Below, piece by piece: positions 1-7,161 of a stretch of DNA of 34,809 nucleotides (positions are counted from its first letter, which is position 1; each line of letters begins with the position of its first letter). A model generated the notes under the pieces. That model had not been told where the DNA came from and did no database searches. It was given only the letters and a program-made list of their open reading frames with translations. Both the position numbers and the translations under genes were made by a program. This DNA is from Hyphomicrobiales bacterium. Its GTDB lineage: Bacteria > Pseudomonadota > Alphaproteobacteria > Rhizobiales > Hyphomicrobiaceae. The stretch covers positions 23,529 through 58,337 of the forward strand of contig RXJK01000071.1 in NCBI GenBank assembly GCA_003963125.1. Reading direction: 5' to 3'.

Positions 1-2
1 GG

Positions 3-503
3 CCGGACAATGCCCGCCCCGTGCGCGAGTGGATCGCGCGCGGCGTGGTGCGCACGGGAGCCCGCAAGTTTCCGCCCGAAGCGCTCGATCAATCGGCCTT
101 CATCCTGTCGCCGGGCGGCGCACATGGGCCCGTCTTCCTGGCGCTCGAGAACTTCATGGTCATCAAGCGCTACAACATGTCGGACCTCTACGCGCTGTTC
201 GTCGGCAACCTCGGCGACCGCATCGCGGGCGGCGGTCCCTTCGACACGCCCTGGAACGACGTGAAGCAGATGCCGGCCAAGGGCATCGGTGAGATCCAGC
301 AGCGCCTGCAGGCGCGCGGCCAGCCCATCGCCAAGATCGACGGCAAGGCCGGCATGAACACGCGGTCCCTCATCGGCGTCTACCAGCGCGACCACGGCCT
401 CGAGGTGGATTGCTGGCCGTCCGACAAGGTTCTGGCGCATCTGCGCGGCGAGGCGGCCGGCCCGGGCGTGAAGGAGAAGCGCAAGGCGGTCGGCGCGCGC
501 TGA
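3..503 (+). CDS. Lytic murein transglycosylase, C-terminal part (5' end outside window)
   Basis: The reading frame is open from the window edge, so the N-terminal part is missing. The visible part holds the end of an MltB-like (SLT_2 type) catalytic domain, seen in FLALENFMVIKRYNMSDLYA followed by the FVGNLGDRIAGG segment. After it comes a peptidoglycan-binding domain of about 60 residues, from GIGEIQQRL through KIDGKAGMNTRSLIGVYQ to DKVLAHL, the usual C-terminal layout of alphaproteobacterial MltB-type enzymes. Such enzymes cleave the MurNAc-GlcNAc bond of peptidoglycan to give 1,6-anhydro-muropeptides in the periplasm. The DUF459 gene follows on the same strand after 163 bp. The family call is firm; the exact subfamily cannot be fixed without the missing N-terminus. 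Confidence 0.85.
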   Translation, partial: PDNARPVREWIARGVVRTGARKFPPEALDQSAFILSPGGAHGPVFLALENFMVIKRYNMSDLYALFVGNLGDRIAGGGPFDTPWNDVKQMPAKGIGEIQQRLQARGQPIAKIDGKAGMNTRSLIGVYQRDHGLEVDCWPSDKVLAHLRGEAAGPGVKEKRKAVGAR

Positions 504-666
504 GCCCGGCGTGCCTGCAAAGTCTTTGTCTCGGAACGAATATTTCTGTGCGTTCTCGCGCGCGGCCGTCACCGAGAGCATCGCGCGAAGCTTGCGGGAG
601 CACGCGAACTGCCGCATTTTGCCCCCTGCTCTCGACAGTCCGCCACGAAGGGTTCGCAGACCGATC

Positions 667-2013
667 ATGCGCCTCGTCCGCCCCGTCCTCGCCCTACTCG
701 CTGCGATCCTCGTGGCGTGGCCGGTCGGCGTGCGCGCGCAGGACGTCGCCGGACAGAGCTATATCAATCCCTTCCCCGAGGGTGACGTCTACAAGCTGCA
801 GGCCTACGGCGACGTCTTCGCCGACGGCGTGCTCGCGGGCCTGATGGAATCCTTCTCGGGCGATTCCCGCATCGACGTCTCGCGCAAAGCGCGCACCATC
901 GTCGGCCTTATGCGCAGCGACTTCGACGACGACATGCGCGTCGAGGAAGGCAACCGCGATCCCATTCATGTCGCCGTCGTCATGGTGGGGCTCAACGATC
1001 GCATTCCGCTGCGCGACAATGCGGGCCGCCGCGTCCTCGTTGGCTCCGCGGAGTGGCGCTCGGAGTATGGCCGCCGTGTCGAGCGGCTGATCCGCGTGTT
1101 GAAGCGCAAGAACGCCGCGATCTACTGGGTGGGCTTGCCCGTGATGGCGCGGCAGGACGTCAACGACGACGCGCAGGTGATGAACGACATCGCCCGCCAG
1201 AAGCTCTACCTCGCCGGGGCGAAGTACATCGACATCCAATCGCAATTCGCCGACGAGGCCGGCAACTACAGCGCCTACGGCCCCGATCTCACCGGCAAGA
1301 GCCGCGTGCTGCGCGAGGTCAACGGCATCACGTTCACAGCGGCCGGCAATCGCAAGCTCGCGCACTTCATCGAGCAGGAATTGAAGCGCGACCTGCTGCA
1401 GGCCCGCTCCGAGCGCGACATTCCGCTGGCCGGCGCCGAGGTCGAGCAGAAGCGCGTGGCTGCCCTGCGTCCGCGCCCGCAGGTGGCCGATCCCTCCTGG
1501 AAGGGCACCGTCACCCAGAACCGCGACGAGCGCGGCCAGCCGCGCGCCGCCGACACGGTTGGCGAGCAGAAGGCCGACAACGGCCGCGTGACGCTGCGCA
1601 TCCCCGCTGCCGGCGGTCGCGCGGAGAGCGTGACGCTGGACATCGTGCGTCCGGCCATTCCGGCGGCCGTGGTGGCCCTGCTCAATCGCAAGGACACCGG
1701 CGAGCGTGCGTCGCAGATGGGCGAGGTGGTGGCGGACGAGATCGGCGGCGGGCTCGTGGTGCTGTCGTCGATCACGCCGCCGTCGCAGTCGGGCGCGCCG
1801 GGTCTGCCGCGTCGCATCTCGCCGACGCAGACGCCCTACTACGCCGTGCTCGTGAAGGGCGAGCGCGTCACGCCCAAGCCCGGCCGCGCCGACGATCTCG
1901 CCTGGCCGCGCGCCGAACCCGATTACGGCTTCACCCAGCCCGCTGCCGCGCCGGCCCCCGCGCCGCAGCCACAGCCCGTACGCCGCAACCCGCGCCTCGG
2001 CTCCCGCGAGTAG
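667..2013 (+). CDS. Secreted DUF459 / SGNH-like protein with apparently degenerate catalytic triad
   Basis: I chose the ATG at 667 because it opens directly onto a signal peptide (MRLVRPVLALLAAILVAWPV, then VRAQD, probable cleavage after Ala24). The frame is open further upstream to 511, but that extension does not look like protein. The product is 448 aa. Residues 40-240 show the DUF459 pattern: AYGDVFADG (47-54), the GLMRSDF segment (80-86), VMVGLND (105-111) and NGITFTAAGN (219-228). The oxyanion-type GLND block is kept. Where SGNH enzymes have GDS, this one has GDV (48-50), and where they have D-x-x-H it has N-G-I-T (219-222). The C-terminal 200 residues are Pro/Arg rich and low in complexity. 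Its position after a lytic transglycosylase suggests an envelope or peptidoglycan-related role. It is probably a binding protein rather than a hydrolase (inference). Confidence 0.85.
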   Translation: MRLVRPVLALLAAILVAWPVGVRAQDVAGQSYINPFPEGDVYKLQAYGDVFADGVLAGLMESFSGDSRIDVSRKARTIVGLMRSDFDDDMRVEEGNRDPIHVAVVMVGLNDRIPLRDNAGRRVLVGSAEWRSEYGRRVERLIRVLKRKNAAIYWVGLPVMARQDVNDDAQVMNDIARQKLYLAGAKYIDIQSQFADEAGNYSAYGPDLTGKSRVLREVNGITFTAAGNRKLAHFIEQELKRDLLQARSERDIPLAGAEVEQKRVAALRPRPQVADPSWKGTVTQNRDERGQPRAADTVGEQKADNGRVTLRIPAAGGRAESVTLDIVRPAIPAAVVALLNRKDTGERASQMGEVVADEIGGGLVVLSSITPPSQSGAPGLPRRISPTQTPYYAVLVKGERVTPKPGRADDLAWPRAEPDYGFTQPAAAPAPAPQPQPVRRNPRLGSRE

Positions 2014-2028
2014 ATCTCCTTCCAGTGG

Positions 2029-2071
2029 CCCTGGGTCCCGGATCGGCGCCATGCGCCGTCCTTGGATGACC
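2029..2071 (+). repeat. Dispersed palindromic repeat A, copy 1 (degenerate)
   Basis: CTGGGTCCCGGAT is followed by a hairpin core (CGGCGC / GCGCCG) and GGATGAC. It sits between two convergent genes. The same element occurs at 5755-5798 and as an inverted pair at 21724-21831. This copy has decayed on its right arm (CCTTGG instead of CCGGG). Confidence 0.7.
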
Positions 2072-2103
2072 TGATGGGGCGTTCCGAGGGCGGTGCGCGA
2101 GAG

Positions 2104-2883
2104 CTATTTGTGTTTCTTCGCGGCGAAGAAGCTGCTGATGGCTTTCTGCGGTTCGTCGGTCTTGTAGGCGTCGGAGATGGCGTCGATGCCGGCGTAGATG
2201 CCCTCCTCGAGTGAGGAGCGCTGCCAACGCTCCATCAGCGCCTTCTGCGCGCGCACGGCGCGCGGCGTTGCGCGCAGGATGCCGTCGATCCAGGGGTCCA
2301 TGGCAGCATCGATCGTAGCGAGGGGCGCGATCTTCTGCACGAAGCCGATGGCGGCTGCTTCTTCGGCTGAATAGAGCACGCCGGTCAGCAGCATCTCGCG
2401 CGTACGTCCCCAGCCGATGAGGCCCGGCAGCAGCGCCGCTTCGATGACGGATGGAATGCCCATGTGCACTTCCGGCATGCCGAAGCGGGCGCCGTCCGCC
2501 GCGATGCGCATGTCACAGCTCGCGGCGACCTCGAGCCCCGCACCGAGGCAGAAACCGTTCATGCGGCCGATGACGGGCACCGGACACGTGCGGATGGCCT
2601 TGCAGGCTTGATGCAGCCGCGTGATGAAGAGGCGCGCAGCATCGGGATCCGCCGCGCCCAGTTCCTTGAGGTCGGCGCCGCCGATGAAGGCCTTGTCGCC
2701 CGCGCCCGTGAGCACGGCAAGGCGGAGATCGCGATCGTCCGCGAGCCGGCGGAAGGTCTCGGCCAAGTCGAGGATCAGCGCGCTCGACAGGCAATTCAGC
2801 CTGGCGCTGTTGTCGATCGTCACGTGCGCGACGCGGCCGCCCGAGCGCTCCTGCAGCTTCACGTGCACCCCGGCTTGCCGCAT
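2104..2883 (-). CDS. Enoyl-CoA hydratase/isomerase family protein
   Basis: The product is 259 aa from the ATG at 2883, which is preceded by a good ribosome-binding sequence (GGAGCAGGAGAGGAACG). The open frame extends upstream but would run through the divergent gene. Crotonase-fold hallmarks are present: the oxyanion-hole segment AFIGGADLKEL (about residues 67-77), the second oxyanion loop GFCLGAGLEVAASCDMRIA (about 106-124), and EVHMGIPSVIEAALLP, which carries candidate catalytic Glu residues. These enzymes hydrate or isomerise enoyl-CoA thioesters in the cytosol, usually in beta-oxidation or a related acyl-CoA pathway. No other beta-oxidation gene is adjacent, so the substrate cannot be deduced. 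It is divergent from the Ada-like gene with only 40 bp between start codons, so the two promoters must overlap or lie inside the genes. Confidence 0.9.
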   Translation of the reverse strand: MRQAGVHVKLQERSGGRVAHVTIDNSARLNCLSSALILDLAETFRRLADDRDLRLAVLTGAGDKAFIGGADLKELGAADPDAARLFITRLHQACKAIRTCPVPVIGRMNGFCLGAGLEVAASCDMRIAADGARFGMPEVHMGIPSVIEAALLPGLIGWGRTREMLLTGVLYSAEEAAAIGFVQKIAPLATIDAAMDPWIDGILRATPRAVRAQKALMERWQRSSLEEGIYAGIDAISDAYKTDEPQKAISSFFAAKKHK

Positions 2884-2923
2884 CGTTCCTCTCCTGCTCC
2901 ACTGGCTTCTGATTGGGCCGACA

Positions 2924-3574
2924 ATGACAGAGGCAGTGATGCCGCTCCAGAACCGAGTGACGCCGGCAGGCGATATCATCGCGACGCCCGAGCGCGGCCT
3001 GATGATGGGCAACCGCGGCGGCGCCTTCCATCGCCCCGACCGGACGCTCGGGTCGCGGCGCTGGGCCAGCCGGCAGTGGATCTGCTGCGTCCTGTCGTTC
3101 AAGGAACGGCACCGCGCGGTGATGCAGCCCAACCGCTATACGGAACTGTTCTTCCTGGACGAGGCGACGGCGCTGGCCGCAGGCCATCGGCCCTGCTTCG
3201 AGTGCCGGCGGGACGACGCCCTACGCTTCGCGATGGCCTGGGCGCGGACCAAGCAAATGGCTGTGCGGCCATCGGCGCCGGAGATGGACGAGATCCTGCA
3301 CGCGGAGCGGCTAGATGCATGCAGCGGGAAGAGAACTTTTTCGTCTAGTGTGGCGGCGCTCCCCGCCGGGACATTCTTGCGCCTTGATGCTCCCGGGCCG
3401 GACTATCTCTATGACGGCAAACGGTTGTTTCCGTGGTCCCCGAGCGGGTACGGGCCGCCCAGAGATGCGCCGCCTCGGCTTCCCGTGCGTGTCCTCACGC
3501 CTGCCTCGATCGTTGCCGTACTTTCAGCCGGATATGCGCCTATGCTGCATCCTTCCGCTCTGACCAGTTGCTGA
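2924..3574 (+). CDS. Conserved protein of unknown function with Ada-like Cys motif
   Basis: I recognise the family only as a conserved alphaproteobacterial protein without a known role. The start is the ATG at 2924 (216 aa); a second in-frame ATG at 2939 would give MPLQNRVTP and fits equally well. Strong features are GLMMGNRGGAFH, then RRWASRQWICC (Cys54, Cys55), then FFLDEATALAAGHRPCFECRR (Cys91, Cys94), and a C-terminal LTPASIVAVLSAGY block. The segment ALAAGHRPCFECRR closely resembles the second Cys pair of the Ada N-terminal zinc domain (ALAAGFRPCKRCQP in E. coli Ada). C54/C55 could supply the first ligands. No methyltransferase PCHR active site is present, so this is not an intact Ada or MGMT. 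Metal binding is an inference. Confidence 0.75.
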   Translation: MTEAVMPLQNRVTPAGDIIATPERGLMMGNRGGAFHRPDRTLGSRRWASRQWICCVLSFKERHRAVMQPNRYTELFFLDEATALAAGHRPCFECRRDDALRFAMAWARTKQMAVRPSAPEMDEILHAERLDACSGKRTFSSSVAALPAGTFLRLDAPGPDYLYDGKRLFPWSPSGYGPPRDAPPRLPVRVLTPASIVAVLSAGYAPMLHPSALTSC

Positions 3575-3604
3575 CTTCGCATTCTCCAGTGGGGCCTTTC
3601 TCGC

Positions 3605-4426
3605 ATGACGCGCTCAACCCTCCGGCGCACACTGCGGCGCATGTACTGGCTGCTGGCCCTCGTGCTGGCGGTGTCGCTGTTCGCCAAGTTCGTCGACCAC
3701 ATCACGCTGCTCAAGGGCTCGGGGCTCGAAGCGGCGCTGAAAGATGGCTACGAATACCTGAAAGACATGTCGCTGCTCATTGCGACCGGCGGCGTCGCCT
3801 ACATCACCAACGTGTTCCAGAAGCGCTCGACCTTCATCGAGGCGCTGAAGGCGGAGTGGCAGGACATCATCCAGACCAAGTCCGCGCTGTTCACCTACAC
3901 CCAGCTCGAAAAGCCGACGGTGGAGCAGTACCTCGAAACCTTCTGCACGCTGTCCGAAACCATCGACAACATGCGCTCGGTCTACCGGAACGTGGGCGAG
4001 ACCGAGGATCTGATCGGGCTCTACCCTTACGCGCCGTTGCACGACATGCGCCGCGTGCTGCAGACGCTCGATCCGCGCAAGGGCGGCACGATCGACGCCG
4101 AAACGCGCAGCCTCGCGCGCGACGCGATCCTGCAATCGTTCTACGCCTTGCGCGAAACCTTCCTCGAAGAGCTCGACCTCGAAGAGCCCGATCACCCGCT
4201 GCTGATCTCGGGCGGCCGGCGCGTGAAGAAGAGCGGCGCGACGGGCCGCGCGCGCCGTCGCCAGACCTTCGAGCAGGGGCGGCAGGGCAAGGCGGGGATG
4301 CCCGATGCGCGCATCGACGAGCTGCTGGCGCGGCTCTACGAGAAGGAGAACTCGACCGCGAAGCCGTGGCGGCCTGTGACTGGGGCGCCGAATGGGGTGG
4401 CTCAGCCTGCCCGTCCGCCAGGCTGA
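3605..4426 (+). CDS. Hypothetical membrane-anchored protein
   Basis: The product is 273 aa and I do not recognise the family. The N-terminus is basic (Arg at 3, 7, 8, 11, 12) and leads into a transmembrane helix at about residues 14-30. A second, weaker hydrophobic stretch lies at about 55-71 (MSLLIATGGVAYITNVF). The remainder is charged and largely helical, with EALKAEWQDIIQTKSALF and an acidic ETFLEELDLEEPDH stretch, and ends in a basic, Pro-rich tail. This resembles a small two-helix anchor with a cytosolic helical domain. The start at 3605 lies 30 bp after the upstream gene, so the two may be co-transcribed. Its last 25 bp overlap the 3' end of the convergent acyltransferase gene. ATG codon 13 is an alternative start. 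Confidence 0.7.
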   Translation: MTRSTLRRTLRRMYWLLALVLAVSLFAKFVDHITLLKGSGLEAALKDGYEYLKDMSLLIATGGVAYITNVFQKRSTFIEALKAEWQDIIQTKSALFTYTQLEKPTVEQYLETFCTLSETIDNMRSVYRNVGETEDLIGLYPYAPLHDMRRVLQTLDPRKGGTIDAETRSLARDAILQSFYALRETFLEELDLEEPDHPLLISGGRRVKKSGATGRARRRQTFEQGRQGKAGMPDARIDELLARLYEKENSTAKPWRPVTGAPNGVAQPARPPG

Positions 4427-5568
4427 GCGGGGACCGCGGCGCTGGCCGACGCCGCGCGATAGGATAGCGATCCACCACGTGCGATCCGGCGACCCTCAGG
4501 AAGCGCACGGCGAAGGAAGGCGACCAGGACGAAACCGCACTTTCGATAACCGCGCTGCAGAGGTGGTTCCAGGACCATCGCGATCCACCAGGCCATGCCG
4601 ACGACAATCAGGCTGGTGATGACCTGCGCCTGCCAGAGCGGGACTGAGGCGGCCATGCGGTTGATGAGCCAATATCCAAAAAGCTGATGCAGGACGTAGA
4701 GAGGGTAACTGACGCGGCCCAGCTTTTGGATCAGAGACCGGGCCGGGTATCCAAGCCTCGCTCCGTCACTCAAGACCGAAACGCCGACGAGCGCGATCAG
4801 GCCAGCGGCGATCCAGGCGCCGCTCCATGCCGACCATTCCGGCAGGCCAAGCATGCGATTGACGCGGTTGATCTCCCACCAACTCTCGATCGCCAGCATC
4901 GGGAAGAGGATTACGAGCAGCGGCCCCATCGAAGGCCAAGACATCCGCCGGGTGCGCGCCGCGTACAGTACGACCCCCGCGATGAAATAGCTCCCGAACT
5001 GGAAGCTGTGCGACTGGGCCAGGATACGCGCGGCCAGCGTTGCGCCTTCGGCCGCCAGCATCAGCGTTATAGCGCTGCGCGGTCCGATCGGAATCACCGA
5101 CCGGCCGCAGAGCCCGAGGAACACGAGGCCGTAGAAAAGCAGCTCGTACTTCAAAGACCACAACGACCAGTCGACGCCGCCATACCGCACCAAGGGCACC
5201 ACCAGGATGGTCGCGATGTACGACTTGAAGCCAACACCGGGCGTGGGTGGATAAGGCCAAAGGGTCAAGCATATGAACGTGATGCTGCCGCACACGAGCA
5301 GGCAAGGCCCCAGGCGCGTGAGGCGGGCGATTGCGAAGTCGAGCGGATCGCGATTTGCCGCAGACAGAACAATCACGAACCCGCTGAGGATGAAGAAGGC
5401 CTCAACGGCAAAAAGGAACAGCGCAAGCGCCGGGACATCCAAGGCGCCATCGGCCGGGAGCACCCCGCAGCGCGGCCCGAAGTAGAAGAAGTGATAGACG
5501 AGGACCGCTAACGAAAGCGCAAATCGCAAAAGGTCCAAATACGCAAAACGCGCACATTCTCTGCGCAT
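4402..5568 (-). CDS. Acyltransferase-3 family membrane protein (OafA/YrhL-like)
   Basis: The product is 388 aa with about ten hydrophobic segments. It opens with YLDLLRFALSLAVLVYHFFY, the standard first block of the acyltransferase-3 family, including the conserved Arg and the His of the R-x10-H motif. The second block FILSGFVIVL also matches. Family members transfer acetyl or other acyl groups to periplasmic or surface carbohydrates such as O-antigen, peptidoglycan, exopolysaccharide or Nod factor. Nothing nearby fixes the acceptor sugar. By eye the gene, and especially its first 50 bp and leader, is less GC-rich than its neighbours, which hints at acquisition by transfer. Its 3' end overlaps the convergent membrane-protein gene by 25 bp, so read-through would make antisense RNA. 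Confidence 0.88.
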   Translation of the reverse strand: MRRECARFAYLDLLRFALSLAVLVYHFFYFGPRCGVLPADGALDVPALALFLFAVEAFFILSGFVIVLSAANRDPLDFAIARLTRLGPCLLVCGSITFICLTLWPYPPTPGVGFKSYIATILVVPLVRYGGVDWSLWSLKYELLFYGLVFLGLCGRSVIPIGPRSAITLMLAAEGATLAARILAQSHSFQFGSYFIAGVVLYAARTRRMSWPSMGPLLVILFPMLAIESWWEINRVNRMLGLPEWSAWSGAWIAAGLIALVGVSVLSDGARLGYPARSLIQKLGRVSYPLYVLHQLFGYWLINRMAASVPLWQAQVITSLIVVGMAWWIAMVLEPPLQRGYRKCGFVLVAFLRRALPEGRRIARGGSLSYRAASASAAVPAQPGGRAG

Positions 5569-5886
5569 AAAGCACCGAAAGACAAACAGAGCGAAATAGA
5601 AAATAGTATCAACGGCACGAACGTATCAAAGCGCCGCGGCAATGCAAGGCTCTCGCGCGACCGTTTATTCAATGCGTCGTCGCATGTGTCATCCAGGCCG
5701 GAGAGCGCGAGTTCGCAGCGCCGGGACCTCAGGGGCGGAGGTCGACATCAGTGCTCCTGGGTCCCGGATCGGTGCTGCGCACCGTCCGGGATGACAGGAG
5801 CGGGAACGGCGGGCATGCCCGACCAGGGCCGTGCATCGTACGACAGCAGGGATGCTGCCGGCTGCGGGAATGCCGAACGCGTAGCG
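5569..5886. other. Gene-free stretch: AT-rich leader plus repeat A
   Basis: No convincing gene lies here. The part next to the acyltransferase start (5569-5640) is clearly AT-rich for this genome and probably holds that gene's promoter on the minus strand. A TTGATA and a TACTAT sequence can be found on that strand but with poor spacing. The part towards 5886 carries a palindromic repeat. Confidence 0.6.
5755..5798 (+). repeat. Dispersed palindromic repeat A, copy 2
   Basis: TCCTGGGTCCCGGATCGGTG is followed by CTGCGCACCGTCCGGGATGACAGG (in pieces: GCACCGTCCGGG, ATGACAGG). The arms CCCGGATCGGTGC and GCACCGTCCGGG pair with one bulged T. It matches copy 1 at 2029-2071 and the inverted pair at 21724-21831. 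Confidence 0.8.
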
Positions 5887-6966
5887 TCAGGCCGTGTTGT
5901 CGCCGAGGAGGGCGTTGCAGACGGCGGCGGTGACCTGCGCCGTGGTGGCCTTGCCGCCGAGGTCGGGCGTGTGCAGCGACGGATCCGCCGTCACGCGTTC
6001 GATCGCGCGCATCAGGCGGGCGGCAGCTTTGGCCTCGCCCAGGTGCTCCAGCATCATGACGCAGGACCAGAAGGTGCCGACCGGATTGGCGATGCCCTTG
6101 CCCATGATGTCGAAGGCCGAGCCGTGAATGGGTTCGAACATGGAGGGAAACTTGCGTTCCGGATTGAGGTTCGCGGTCGGGGCGATCCCGAGCGAGCCCG
6201 CGAGTGCTGCGGCAAGTTCGGAGAGAATGTCGGCGTGCAGATTGGTCGCGACGACGGTGTCGATGGAGCCCGGCCGCAGCACCATGCGCATGGTCATGGC
6301 GTCGACCAGCATCTTGTCCCACGTCACGTCGGGGAACTCGGCCGCGACTTCGGCCGCAATCTCGTCCCACATCACCATGGCGTGGCGCTGGGCGTTGGAC
6401 TTGGTCACCACGGTCAATAGCTTGCGCGGGCGCGACTGCGCCAGCCGGAACGCGAAGCGCATGATGCGGGCGACGCCGGCGCGCGTGAACATCGAGACGT
6501 CGGTCGCGGCCTCCTCGGGCAGGCCACGATGCACGCGACCGCCGACGCCGGCGTACTCGCCTTCCGAATTCTCGCGCACGATCACCCAGTCGAGTTCGGG
6601 CCCGGTCACGGCGCGCAGGGGGCTCGTGATGCCCGGCAGGATGCGCGTCGGGCGCACGTTGGCGTACTGGTCGAAGGGCTGGCAGATGGCGAGGCGCAGG
6701 CCCCACAGCGTGATGTGGTCGGGCACGTCGGGTGCGCCCGCCGAGCCGAACAGGATGGCATCGTGGCCGGCGATGAGCTCCCGACCGTTTTCCGGCATGA
6801 AGGCGCCGGTCTTCTTGTAACGCTCGCTGCCCCAGTCGAAATGGTCGACGTGGAAGCCAAAGCTCGCCTCGCGCTTGGCCAAGGCGTGCAAGACCTCGAC
6901 GCCCGCCGAAATGACCTCGCCGCCGATGCCGTCACCGGGGATCGCGGCGATCTTGTAGGTCGTCAT
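5887..6966 (-). CDS. Tartrate dehydrogenase / D-malate dehydrogenase (decarboxylating)
   Basis: The product is 359 aa, normal for the tartrate dehydrogenase branch of the isocitrate/isopropylmalate dehydrogenase family. It opens with MTTYKIAAIPGDGIGGEVI and carries YANVRPTRILPG (substrate-binding Arg residues), WVIVRENSEGEYAG, the metal-binding Asp region LVDAMTMRMV, and MFEPIHGSAFDIMGKGIANP near the NAD site. Members oxidise and/or decarboxylate tartrate, D-malate or related beta-hydroxyacids with NAD and a divalent metal. The name could be ttuC or dmlA depending on substrate, so I give no symbol. The start has an AGGAGG sequence 9 bases upstream. It is divergent from the ribonucleotide reductase gene across 195 bp that contain a LexA box. 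Confidence 0.88.
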   Translation of the reverse strand: MTTYKIAAIPGDGIGGEVISAGVEVLHALAKREASFGFHVDHFDWGSERYKKTGAFMPENGRELIAGHDAILFGSAGAPDVPDHITLWGLRLAICQPFDQYANVRPTRILPGITSPLRAVTGPELDWVIVRENSEGEYAGVGGRVHRGLPEEAATDVSMFTRAGVARIMRFAFRLAQSRPRKLLTVVTKSNAQRHAMVMWDEIAAEVAAEFPDVTWDKMLVDAMTMRMVLRPGSIDTVVATNLHADILSELAAALAGSLGIAPTANLNPERKFPSMFEPIHGSAFDIMGKGIANPVGTFWSCVMMLEHLGEAKAAARLMRAIERVTADPSLHTPDLGGKATTAQVTAAVCNALLGDNTA

Positions 6967-7089
6967 GTGAAACTGCCTCCTGGGGGTTCGCCGCGGTTGC
7001 TCTCACGCAGACGCCGCTGCGTCCAGCGGCATTGGCCGCGGAGAGGGAAAAGCTGAGATCCCGCTAACCGCATCGCAGGAACTTTATGA

Positions 7090-7104
7090 GAACAATACGA
7101 GAAC
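7090..7104. promoter_or_regulatory. LexA (SOS) operator, alphaproteobacterial type
   Basis: The plus strand reads GAACAATACGAGAAC, which on the other strand is GTTCTCGTATTGTTC. This is an exact GTTC-N7-GTTC direct repeat, the established LexA box of Alphaproteobacteria, and also fits the finer GTTCTC-N4-TGTTC form. It ends 5 bases before a -35 element for the ribonucleotide reductase gene, well placed for repression. It could also affect the divergent dehydrogenase gene. Confidence 0.8.
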
Positions 7105-7109
7105 ATTTG

Positions 7110-7138
7110 TTGACTGATTCGGGTTGAGCAACTACATT
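7110..7138 (+). promoter_or_regulatory. Probable sigma-70 type promoter of the class II RNR gene
   Basis: TTGACT at 7110-7115 and TACATT at 7133-7138 are separated by 17 bases. The start codon lies 24 bases beyond the -10. The LexA box lies immediately upstream. Confidence 0.6.
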
Positions 7139-7161
7139 TTCGGCGTACGGCCAATCCACGA

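Noticed and set aside
694-2052. 452-codon minus-strand frame opposite the DUF459 gene
   Set aside because: Antisense shadow of a well-supported secreted protein; composition is not protein-like.
6967-7161. Cobalamin riboswitch upstream of the B12-dependent reductase
   Set aside because: I looked for a B12-box-like sequence and the characteristic stems and saw none; a covariance-model scan would settle it.
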